From NCBI GenBank assembly GCA_038323965.1, contig JBBQHM010000108.1:1-7581 (forward strand): 7,581 nt of DNA, in the 5' to 3' direction. The DNA comes from JBBQHM01 sp038323965. GTDB taxonomy: Bacteria > Verrucomicrobiota > Verrucomicrobiia > Chthoniobacterales > UBA10450. The notes under the pieces were generated by a model. It saw nothing but the letters and a program-made list of their open reading frames with translations. It was not told the origin of the DNA and searched no databases. The translations under genes and the position numbers were made by a program. The number at the start of each line of letters is the position of its first letter. Position 1 is the stretch's first letter. Below are positions 1 through 6,480 of this stretch, piece by piece.

Positions 1-978
1 CTTATACGTCGATCGCGGGCTCTCCAAAACGCCGACGTAAACCCGTCCGTCTGGCCCGACCGTGGGTGAAGCTGTCCCATCGTCGGGAAGTGATGAAGGA
101 CTACCCGATCTCGGGTCACGCAACACCGCCAACGATTTCGTCGAGAGGGTTGCACTATTTAAAGCGACCAGGCACGGCGCTGTGCCACCATTGGCGAGAA
201 AGTAGACAGTGGCTCCGTCGCTACTCAGGGCAGGAGCACAGTTCATCACCACACTGGTGGCTTTGCGTCCGGTCGCAGAACCCATGGAAACGTATCTGCC
301 ATTTCCGCTGGCGTCGATCCGGGCCAGCCCGCTCTTTAACTTGTTCGGGGCCTTCCCACTGACCAGGAATCCGAAATAGATATTACCATTAGCATCCGAT
401 GTCAGTGGAGTGTTAATACGGACCGCAGCATCGTATTTACTTTTCCCACTCTGATACTTTCCAAGGCCGACGAACGCGACCTGATTGGCAATCACCGCTC
501 CTGCGGTATCCAGATTATCCCGGTAATATAAAGTGCCGCCCGCGCCCGCGAAATAGAGACGGCCTTGCGGCGTCAGCGTTGGACTATAGCTGGGAGTCCA
601 GTTATGTGCCGGTAAAGTGTAGTCGGTCGTTTGCGTCCAAAGCAGCGTGCCGTCGCTACCAGTGCGTCCCTGCACTTCAAATCCATCTGCCGGCCCGGTC
701 TTTACCGGCACGATAACTGTGTTCGCCGGCGTCACGACGGGCGAACCGTAATGGATCAGCAGATCGTTCCCGCTGAATTGTGGTTGAAGATCAACTGGCA
801 TCTGCCAGACGATCCGCTGCAGCGGCTGCGCCGCCACGGTGGAGAGCGCCGTATGCTGAGCATCTCTACCGAAACCCGGGTAAGCCGTATCCGCACGCAG
901 CGATCTCACGCTGGTAAAACTACAAAGACCGATGACTGCGAACACGGACAGAATCTTCATCTGATCACGAATTACCAT
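1..978 (-). CDS. Secreted beta-propeller-like protein, partial (3' end beyond left edge)
   Basis: The frame is open to base 1 with no stop, so only the N-terminal ~326 residues are present. Two in-frame ATGs are possible. The one at 978 shares its A with the dop stop (TGATG), suggesting translational coupling; the one at 960 begins MKILSVFAVIG, a textbook signal-peptide start, but has no Shine-Dalgarno upstream. Either gives a basic n-region, a hydrophobic stretch and a likely cleavage near LRA-DT. The rest contains at least four blade-like repeats of the form P-x-[LV]-[TS]-x-(D/Q)-G-x-[VIL]-Y-[FV]. Counting from the 960 start, these lie near residues 127-139, 185-200, 242-256 and 298-312, with a weaker one near 73-86. 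This pattern resembles PQQ-like or related beta-propellers, so the protein is probably exported and binds or scaffolds something in the periplasm or outside. No catalytic residues are recognised. It occupies the place where pup follows dop in actinobacteria, but it is not Pup. Function unknown. Confidence 0.82.
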   Translation of the reverse strand, partial: MVIRDQMKILSVFAVIGLCSFTSVRSLRADTAYPGFGRDAQHTALSTVAAQPLQRIVWQMPVDLQPQFSGNDLLIHYGSPVVTPANTVIVPVKTGPADGFEVQGRTGSDGTLLWTQTTDYTLPAHNWTPSYSPTLTPQGRLYFAGAGGTLYYRDNLDTAGAVIANQVAFVGLGKYQSGKSKYDAAVRINTPLTSDANGNIYFGFLVSGKAPNKLKSGLARIDASGNGRYVSMGSATGRKATSVVMNCAPALSSDGATVYFLANGGTAPCLVALNSATLSTKSLAVLRDPRSGSPSSLPDDGTASPTVGPDGRVYVGVLESPRSTYK

Positions 979-2483
979 CACGACGAACTCGCCGCATCTA
1001 TAAATTCACCAAGGCTTTGCGATTGATCGACCGCTCTGCGCCTGGATGGATCGAGCAATGGTTCGGATAACGACAAACGACGACTCTTACGACCGGTCCG
1101 GAAGACAACTTCGTCCCACTGAAGCGATTTAATCGATGACGCGAAGCGCGATACGGCGCGTCCCCGGACGTAAGCACGAGTGGTTTCCGGCGGAGAGACT
1201 GACGCCGATGTTATGTCTTCTTCACTCACAACGCGACGAATAGTCCCGCGACTCACAAGTTCGTACTGCAGACCGTCCGAGGGATCGATGTTATGAAATT
1301 CAAGGTCGATCGCCTGCAACCAGGGATCGGCCAGCCCCAGCTGTTCCGCACTCTGCAACGAATCGATCAGCGATTTTTTTGCCACCCAATCCACGCGATC
1401 GATAGCTAATGTCGGATCCTTTTCCAGGTCGTCCAGCACCGACCTCCATTCGGTAATTACCCACTCGAAGTCTTCTGCTTGCGACGCCAACTTTTCCGCG
1501 GCCGCGAGGTACATCCGTTGCACCTCGACCGCAGATATCGTCCGGCCATCGACATCTCGCAGTAACCAGGCATGGCTTTGGTCGCGACTGATGGACTTCA
1601 CTGTCTCGATCGGGTTCGCGATCTCGAGCGCTGGACTCTCGCCGCGCTCAATCAAAGCGAGCATAAGCGCGGTGGTGCCTATTTTCATTGCGGTAGCCCA
1701 TTCACTCATATTGGCGTCGCCAATGATCACATGAAATCTGCGGTACTTGGCTGCATCAGCGTGCGGTTCGTCGCGCGTATTAACCAGGGGACGCCGGTTC
1801 ATGGTATCGATGCTGACTAGTTCGCTGAAAAAGTCGGCCCGCTGCGAAATCTGGAAGATGTCAGGTTGACCGGCTACGCTCTCCCCTTCGATACCCATCT
1901 TGCCTGCACCTGCGAAGATCTGCCGTGTGACCAGGAACGGCAGCGAACCTTTGACGATCGAGTTCCAGGGGACATCGCGGCGAAGCAAGTAGTTATCGTG
2001 GCAACCATAGCTGTGTCCCTCGAAGTCGGTGTTATTCTTATAGACACGCACGCGTTGTCCTTCCGGCAGAATCGCATTCCGCCGGCGCATACACTCCGCC
2101 AGGATGCGCTCACCCGCCTTGTCCTGTGCGACCAGTTCGCGGAGCGTCGTACATTCCGGGGTCGAATACTCGGGATGCGCGTGATCGTTGTAAAAACGCG
2201 CGCCGTTCGAGAGGACCAGGTCACTCTTTATCTCTTCGAAGCTGAGCGGACGCTTCCTATCTACTTCGAAGTAGGAAGCTTCATCTGTGTCCTGCAGAAG
2301 CTCGCGGGCGCGAAATCCGCGAGCGTCGCGGTGCGGGTCTTCCAGCGCATAGTTCCACTTCATCCGCGGACATAGCCCGCGATAGCTTCGAACTAGTGCG
2401 ATAGACTCCGCCACAACGTCCACATCCTGGACGCCTTCGACGGTGATCCCGTACTCGGTCTCTATCCCAAACACCCTCTGCAT
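978..2483 (-). CDS. dop: Pup deamidase/depupylase Dop
   Basis: Dop converts the C-terminal Gln of Pup to Glu so that it can be ligated, and cleaves Pup from substrate lysines; it acts in the cytoplasm with ARC and the 20S proteasome. The 501-residue length is normal for the family. Visible landmarks are the N-terminal GIETEYG (residues 6-12) with the metal-binding glutamates, and the Dop loop region with WNYALEDPHRDARGF (43-57), which is absent from the ligase PafA. NGARFYNDHAHPEYSTPE (93-110) carries the conserved catalytic Asp (D100), followed by YKNNTDFEGHSYGCHDNYL (148-166), NTRDEPHADAAKYRRFHVI (235-253) and GDANMSE (255-261). The intact loop and the DHAHPEYS form separate it from PafA, whose equivalent is DxGSHPEY. 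The start is supported by a good ribosome binding site. It begins 17 bp after the DUF885 stop, so the two are probably cotranscribed. The neighbouring arc-type ATPase supports the assignment. No frameshift or lost catalytic residue is seen. Confidence 0.96.
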   Translation of the reverse strand: MQRVFGIETEYGITVEGVQDVDVVAESIALVRSYRGLCPRMKWNYALEDPHRDARGFRARELLQDTDEASYFEVDRKRPLSFEEIKSDLVLSNGARFYNDHAHPEYSTPECTTLRELVAQDKAGERILAECMRRRNAILPEGQRVRVYKNNTDFEGHSYGCHDNYLLRRDVPWNSIVKGSLPFLVTRQIFAGAGKMGIEGESVAGQPDIFQISQRADFFSELVSIDTMNRRPLVNTRDEPHADAAKYRRFHVIIGDANMSEWATAMKIGTTALMLALIERGESPALEIANPIETVKSISRDQSHAWLLRDVDGRTISAVEVQRMYLAAAEKLASQAEDFEWVITEWRSVLDDLEKDPTLAIDRVDWVAKKSLIDSLQSAEQLGLADPWLQAIDLEFHNIDPSDGLQYELVSRGTIRRVVSEEDITSASVSPPETTRAYVRGRAVSRFASSIKSLQWDEVVFRTGRKSRRLSLSEPLLDPSRRRAVDQSQSLGEFIDAASSS

Positions 2484-2487
2484 GGGA

Positions 2488-2495
2488 CTTCCTTT
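2488..2495 (-). promoter_or_regulatory. Ribosome binding site of dop
   Basis: The minus strand reads AAAGGAAG just before the dop ATG, with six bases between the AGGA core and the start codon. It lies in the 17-bp gap after the DUF885 stop codon. It fixes the dop start at 2483 and shows that this organism uses Shine-Dalgarno sites for at least some genes. Confidence 0.75.
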
Positions 2496-2501
2496 ACCGC
2501 G

Positions 2502-4274
2502 CTATTTCAGCACGTCATTGATCGTGGTTGGATCATCGAGCAACAACCATTCGACGATGGCGATGGGCATGCTGCCGTTCTTGATCAGGTCGTCATGGAA
2601 CTGGCCTAACCGGAATTCCGCGCCCATCTTGTCACGGTATTTCCCGAGCAGATTCATGATCTGCCACTTACCGGTGATATACCATATCTTCTGGGTAGGA
2701 CTTGAGGCCGCGCCAGCTGCTTCACCTTCCGCCGCCTCGCGATCGAGTCCCCCACCGTCCATGAAATACTGGACAGCTTGCTCGAAGGTCCACCGGCCAG
2801 TTTGCAAATTAACGTCAACGCCGATGCGAGCGGCACGATAGCGCGAAAGTCGAAGGATTTGACCTTGGGCAGCGGAGTTATCAGGGTAAAAGCCGGTGCG
2901 CATGAGCATCTCTTCACCGTAGAGCGCCCAGCCTTCCACGAAGACGCCATTGTCATGTTGCCTGCGTATCTCGTCGGTCAGATGGTTGGCGATAGAGAGC
3001 TGGAAGAAATGACCCGGGATACCTTCGTGCCCCAGAATAGGCCGCGGGTCTTCGATCGCTGCGCGAATGTAAAAGTTTTTCGACTGCGGGTTGTAAGTAG
3101 GAATGAAGAAAAAGCCAGTCGAATCCTTGTCGTAGAGACCAGGTGGGTTCATAAAACCGCCGGGGCTGGTTGGCTTGAACGCTTCGGGAAGTTGCCTGAT
3201 CTCAAACTTTCCGAGGTAATCCGGAAAGGTGATCAGTTGTTTTTGTTTGAGGAAATCTATCATCTCCTGCTGCCGGCTTTCGTAGGCCTTGAGGAATGAT
3301 TGCTGATCGGGCGGAATATCTTTGGCGCGCGACGGGTCGGGGTCGGCTAGCTTCGGGTCGTTCAACAAGGACTCGAGCGCGCGGTAACGCGCCAGCTCGG
3401 TCCGGCCTAGCATCTCTACTTGCCCCGCATCAAGAGGCAATAGTAGAACGTGTTTCAGGTAGTAGTTGTAGTTTTCTACTCCCATTGGGGAGAAGGCGAC
3501 CATTTGCGGCACCCGTTTCTCGAGGCGATCCGCAAAGGCGTGAATCGCCGCGAGCGCGCTATCTTTCGCCTTCAGCAAGGCCTCCCGTTCGGGCGCGCCG
3601 ATATCTTTCGCGAGAGTCATCAAGCTGTCGTTGAAGAGTGGATCAATGTTGCGCGCAGACTGGATCGCGAGCTGCGCATAGAGCTTTACCGGCTTCTGCA
3701 GATTCGCTTCGCCCTGCGTGAGCATGGCCGGCATCGCGAGCAGCCGCGCGGTGGCAGAGGCGATCCGCTTGGAAGGGGCATCGTATTCTTTCTTAAGCAG
3801 CGAAAAGATACCGTTGGTGCATTCGCCTACATAGGTCTGTGGGTTTGTCTTTTCGAAGGCGAGAACGCGGTCGGCAAACTCCGACCCATCAAGCTGAGCG
3901 CGGAACAAAATCCAATCGATCCGATCGTCCTTGGACCAGCTATCACTCTTCATCGCACGAACCTGGGAGAGTAGATCCCGCACATGTCTGGCGCGCGCCT
4001 GCACCGCACCGACGGAAAAGTCAGTGAGCCGATCGTCCCAGGTGTGAAGACCGGCTTCGCTGCTGTTGACTGGATAGTTTTGGTTCCGCCAATTGTAGTA
4101 ATCAGCCGCCAGTTTCCGCAGTGACTCGACAGCGTCGGAGGTCGAGGAATTAGCAGCAGCCGGATTGTTCGTAATCAACGCCTTGTTCGAGATATCCGGA
4201 ACGGGGCGAGGCGACGGTTGGGCCTGCAGAAAACAGTTCGACATCACGAGCAACAGACCGACTAGGCGTTTCAT
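2502..4274 (-). CDS. Exported DUF885-family metallopeptidase
   Basis: A 590-residue protein of the DUF885 family, a group of predicted zinc peptidases. The N-terminus MKRLVGLLLVMSNCFLQAQ is a signal peptide, with likely signal peptidase I cleavage after LQA (about residue 18). The cysteine at 14 is preceded by Asn, which does not fit a lipobox. The predicted active site is HEGIPGH (416-422) in ILGHEGIPGHFFQ, with the family's downstream EGWALYGEEM (447-456) probably giving a third ligand at E447. The conserved substrate-side stretch FMNPPGLYD (374-382) is also present. The length is typical and all hallmark residues are intact. A likely role is hydrolysis of peptides outside the cytoplasm; the substrate is unknown. 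It lies between arc and dop, which are normally adjacent, and is 17 bp from dop, so it probably shares dop's transcript although the predicted compartments differ. No Shine-Dalgarno precedes its ATG; see the candidate leaderless promoter. Confidence 0.93.
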   Translation of the reverse strand: MKRLVGLLLVMSNCFLQAQPSPRPVPDISNKALITNNPAAANSSTSDAVESLRKLAADYYNWRNQNYPVNSSEAGLHTWDDRLTDFSVGAVQARARHVRDLLSQVRAMKSDSWSKDDRIDWILFRAQLDGSEFADRVLAFEKTNPQTYVGECTNGIFSLLKKEYDAPSKRIASATARLLAMPAMLTQGEANLQKPVKLYAQLAIQSARNIDPLFNDSLMTLAKDIGAPEREALLKAKDSALAAIHAFADRLEKRVPQMVAFSPMGVENYNYYLKHVLLLPLDAGQVEMLGRTELARYRALESLLNDPKLADPDPSRAKDIPPDQQSFLKAYESRQQEMIDFLKQKQLITFPDYLGKFEIRQLPEAFKPTSPGGFMNPPGLYDKDSTGFFFIPTYNPQSKNFYIRAAIEDPRPILGHEGIPGHFFQLSIANHLTDEIRRQHDNGVFVEGWALYGEEMLMRTGFYPDNSAAQGQILRLSRYRAARIGVDVNLQTGRWTFEQAVQYFMDGGGLDREAAEGEAAGAASSPTQKIWYITGKWQIMNLLGKYRDKMGAEFRLGQFHDDLIKNGSMPIAIVEWLLLDDPTTINDVLK

Positions 4275-4280
4275 GCCGCG

Positions 4281-4310
4281 ATATTAACAGCACCGCACTT
4301 GTCATGTCGA
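4281..4310 (-). promoter_or_regulatory. Candidate promoter for the DUF885-dop operon, possibly leaderless
   Basis: On the minus strand TCGACA (4310-4305), five of six matches to a -35 consensus, is separated by 18 bp from TAATAT (4286-4281), four of six matches to a -10. The ATG of the DUF885 gene begins only six bases after the -10, so transcription would start at or very near the start codon. This agrees with the absence of a Shine-Dalgarno there. The -35 lies inside a repeat arm. The call rests on sequence similarity only. Confidence 0.4.
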
Positions 4311-4384
4311 GCGAAGCCAAGCGCAGTCGAGTCCTCCATGTGTAACTGCACAAAGGTTCCTCGACTTCGCTCCGAATGACAAAG
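4298..4384. repeat. REP-like inverted repeat pair A
   Basis: The left arm (4298-4331) and right arm (4360-4384) are imperfect inverted copies sharing the TTGTCAT / TCGAGCGAAG pattern and its complement CTTCGCTC / ATGACAA. They flank about 28 bp of unrelated sequence. The family resembles the abundant GTCATCCTGAGC-type dispersed palindromes of soil bacterial genomes, which are often mis-translated as short CHPERS- or CHSERS-like peptides. Such peptides appear in every open frame here and are not taken as genes. Confidence 0.75.
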
Positions 4385-4399
4385 AGCGACGCAACCTTC

Positions 4400-4571
4400 T
4401 TCTGTCATCCTGAGCGGAGCGCAGCGGAATCGAAGGATCTCGCAACCGCTCGCACGCTGTGCGCGCATCGGCGTCCAGTCGCATCGCGTATTCGGCCGAC
4501 GTGCGGTTGTTCTATCGCGCGTGATGTTAGACCTTTCGAGAGGTCATTCGACTGCGCTCAGGATGACAGAA
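4400..4571. repeat. REP-like inverted repeat pair B
   Basis: TTCTGTCATCCTGAGCG at 4400-4416 is matched perfectly over 17 bases by its reverse complement at 4555-4571. Homology continues imperfectly inward through a CGAAGGATCTCG-like segment (4431-4442) and its counterpart near 4535-4551. About 100 bp of apparently unique sequence lies between. The two copies in opposite orientation look like one BIME-like unit. Sequence relationship to pair A is clear (GTCAT followed by a GAGCG block). No transposase gene is nearby. Confidence 0.8.
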
Positions 4572-4591
4572 ATGAGAGCGGAGACTAAGAC

Positions 4592-4614
4592 GATTGCGGC
4601 GGGCCGCCGCGATC
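4592..4614. repeat. GC-rich 23-bp palindrome
   Basis: GATTGCGGCGGGCCGCCGCGATC forms a near-perfect dyad: seven G-C pairs, one G-U wobble and three outer pairs around a single central base. It could form a strong hairpin in RNA on either strand. No T-run follows on either side, so it is not called an intrinsic terminator, though it could slow polymerase or protect a 3' end after arc. Confidence 0.6.
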
Positions 4615-4650
4615 AGCACGCGAGCCACGTGCGCTCCCCGGATAGGGATC

Positions 4651-4700
4651 GGAGGGACGAGCTTCTGCTCGTCCGCGGACGTGCGGAAGCTCGTCCCTCC
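4651..4700. repeat. 50-bp palindromic repeat element next to the arc stop codon
   Basis: GGAGGGACGAGCTTC (4651-4665) and its exact reverse complement (4686-4700) enclose a 20-base centre that contains the 12-bp palindrome CGTCCGCGGACG (4670-4681). The whole would fold into a long hairpin with a smaller one at its tip. It is a different family from pairs A and B. The GGAGGGACGAGC arm recalls a dispersed repeat that I associate with soil Verrucomicrobia, from memory only. It ends four bases from the arc stop codon and may serve as the arc transcript 3' end, although no T-run is present. Confidence 0.8.
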
Positions 4701-4704
4701 ACGA

Positions 4705-6369
4705 TTAGATAACCGCCGTGGCGTATTTCGCTTCCAGCGGCCGCACCGGCGCGATCTTGACCACGTTTTCCGGATCGTAATCGATCAACTTCAACCAATC
4801 TTCCGTGATGTCGGTTGGCGGAAATATGTCGTTCTCCGTGAACTCGAGATTGAATGCCGCGCGCAGGTCGTTCTCACTTATTCCCCCGGCCACGGCGCCA
4901 TCAATTACGCGTTTAATCGCAATGGATTTTGCGCGCTCCACCACCGAGGCGATGATCGCCCCGCTGATGAGATCGCTCCGATACAAGACCTCCTTGCGAC
5001 CGCTGCGCAGCGTTACTTCCAGGAATTTATTTTCCTCGCGTCGCGCGAATTGCCATTCCACGAAGCGCTCAACCAGTTGGTCGATCGATCCCCCGATATT
5101 CGCCGCCTCCTTCGCGAGCGCGCCGTCGTAGGGCAGATCGTCCGTCAGGTAAATACGGTAGATAGCTCGCGCGCCATCCTTGTCCGGTCGATTCACCCGG
5201 ATTTTCCGATCGATGCGGCCGGGGCGGAGGATTGCCGGATCAATCAAGTCCGCGCGATTCGAAGCGAGAATAATGACGACGTCATGCAATGAATCGATTC
5301 CATCCATTTCCGCGCAAAACATCGGAACGAGGGTCGAGAGAATATTCGAGTAGCGGGAGGCGCGGCGCGTCCCGAGTACGCTTTCGGCTTCATCAATAAA
5401 CAGGAACGGCATGTAGCCCTCACGTCGTTTCTCGCGCGCCGTCGCGAAGATATCGCGGACTATCCGCTCCGATTCCCCGACCCACATATTCAGGATCTCG
5501 GGACCCTTGATGTGCATGAAGTACTCACGCATCTCGGCCCCGGATTTCTCGCGCAGCTGCCGCGTCAGGTTATACGCGGTCGCTTTGCCAATCAGCGTCT
5601 TTCCGCAACCGGGCGGCCCGTGCAGGAGAAAACCCTTCGGCGTCGCATATTTGAATTTCGCAAACAACTCCTCGTGCAGCAGCGGCAGCTCAATCGCATC
5701 CTTGATTGCCCGAATCGCCTGCTCCTGCCCGCCCACTTTTTCCCATGGAATTTCCGGCACTTCATCAAGGTAATGTTCCTGCGACCCAGCGGCCGACATC
5801 TGCTCGAGCGCCATCCGGTAATTCGAATCGACGCGCACTTCATCGCCCTGCTTCAAAGTTTTCTTCGCCAGATCGGCAGACCGCTGCAGCACGATTGACT
5901 GGGTTCCGTGTTCGTTGCCGACGCGGAGCCGATCCTTCCCGATGACTTCGGTGATTTTCGCGACGGGCCCCGCCGTCTCCATCCCAAGATCGCCGACAAT
6001 CGCGAAGGCTTCGTTCACCAGCACCCGCGAACCTTTGCGCAGTTTTTTTATGGAAACGCGCGGGTCGACGTTACAAAAATAATCGGCACCTCCGACAACG
6101 ATATGCGCCGTCTCTTTGTTTACCGCTTCGAGGAATGTTCCGATACGGTTCGCCGGCGACGTCAATTTCTTGAGCGCCTCTTCGAGCTTTTCGATCATCC
6201 CGCGCGCCTCGTTCATCGTCGTGGCGTTTTCAGCGATGTCGTGGCGCAGCGAAACTAAATGGCCGGCGATCGGATGCTCGGACGGAAGCGCCGCGATGAG
6301 CATGTCGATACGCCCCAGCGGTTCAAGTTCGCCGTATTCCCTTCCGCCCGCATCGCGTTCATCGCTCAT
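4705..6369 (-). CDS. arc: Proteasome-associated AAA+ ATPase ARC/Mpa
   Basis: A hexameric ring ATPase that binds Pup on tagged proteins, unfolds them and feeds them to the 20S proteasome in the cytoplasm. Domains in order: a variable N-terminus, a coiled coil for Pup recognition (about 38-70, including EKLEEALKKL), two OB folds (about 75-135 and 136-185), then one AAA+ module. Walker A is GPPGCGKT (251-258) and Walker B FLFIDEAE (322-329). The pore loop is KGPEILNMWVGE (288-299), sensor 1 lies in ASNRADLIDP (369-378), and arginine fingers lie in LRPGRIDRKI (381-390). The C-terminal stretch ENKFLEVTLRSGRKEVLY (446-463) is typical of ARC/Mpa and not of other AAA+ proteins. At 554 residues it is shorter than Mycobacterium Mpa (about 609). 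It ends KYATAVI, without the terminal Gly-Gln-Tyr-Leu used by actinobacterial homologues to dock on the proteasome. No clear Shine-Dalgarno precedes the chosen start, but the sequence aligns sensibly from there. Confidence 0.95.
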   Translation of the reverse strand: MSDERDAGGREYGELEPLGRIDMLIAALPSEHPIAGHLVSLRHDIAENATTMNEARGMIEKLEEALKKLTSPANRIGTFLEAVNKETAHIVVGGADYFCNVDPRVSIKKLRKGSRVLVNEAFAIVGDLGMETAGPVAKITEVIGKDRLRVGNEHGTQSIVLQRSADLAKKTLKQGDEVRVDSNYRMALEQMSAAGSQEHYLDEVPEIPWEKVGGQEQAIRAIKDAIELPLLHEELFAKFKYATPKGFLLHGPPGCGKTLIGKATAYNLTRQLREKSGAEMREYFMHIKGPEILNMWVGESERIVRDIFATAREKRREGYMPFLFIDEAESVLGTRRASRYSNILSTLVPMFCAEMDGIDSLHDVVIILASNRADLIDPAILRPGRIDRKIRVNRPDKDGARAIYRIYLTDDLPYDGALAKEAANIGGSIDQLVERFVEWQFARREENKFLEVTLRSGRKEVLYRSDLISGAIIASVVERAKSIAIKRVIDGAVAGGISENDLRAAFNLEFTENDIFPPTDITEDWLKLIDYDPENVVKIAPVRPLEAKYATAVI

Positions 6370-6389
6370 TAGTTCGTAGTGACGCGCGC

Positions 6390-6418
6390 AATATAACGAG
6401 CGTGAATTGCGGGCGCAA
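6390..6418 (-). promoter_or_regulatory. Candidate arc promoter
   Basis: On the minus strand TTGCGC (6418-6413) and TATATT (6395-6390) are 17 bp apart. The -10 is good and the -35 matches only at TTG. Transcription would start about 13 bases before the arc ATG, giving a very short leader with no Shine-Dalgarno. It lies back to back with the tRNA-Asp promoter, about 20 bp away. Confidence 0.35.
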
Positions 6419-6436
6419 CGGAGCCGGCAAAAACGG

Positions 6437-6465
6437 TTGAAGCTCAGTGCGTCCCGACCTATTCT
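6437..6465 (+). promoter_or_regulatory. Promoter of tRNA-Asp
   Basis: TTGAAG (6437-6442) and TATTCT (6460-6465) are separated by exactly 17 bp, a good sigma-70-type match. The predicted start is near 6472, about nine bases before the mature tRNA 5' end. Position and spacing fit a dedicated tRNA promoter. Confidence 0.6.
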
Positions 6466-6480
6466 CCCCCTCTTTTTCGA

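Noticed and set aside
66..1026. Plus-strand open frames at 66-362 and 631-1026
   Set aside because: The minus strand is open throughout with a signal peptide and regular propeller repeats, so these are shadows.
1866..2375. 169-codon plus-strand open frame inside dop
   Set aside because: It is antisense to a well-supported gene, has no recognisable domain, and is explained by the base composition of dop on the opposite strand.
2778..3974. Long plus-strand open frames inside the DUF885 gene
   Set aside because: They lie opposite an intact metallopeptidase with all family motifs and show no domain of their own.
4150..4588. Short open frames with CHPERS/CHSERS-like peptides between arc and DUF885
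   Set aside because: These are translations of the REP-like repeats, a known source of spurious gene calls.
4298..4700. CRISPR array
   Set aside because: The repeats are inverted, few, of different families and not evenly spaced, and no cas gene is present.
4275..4704. Hidden pup gene in the spacers
   Set aside because: I looked for a short frame ending in Gly-Gly-Gln or Gly-Gly-Glu in the spacers at 4275-4704, 6370-6480 and 6555-6795 and saw none with Pup-like acidic helices.
4594..5292. 232-codon plus-strand open frame across the arc 3' end
   Set aside because: Most of it is antisense to conserved ARC sequence, and its start lies in the palindromic spacer.
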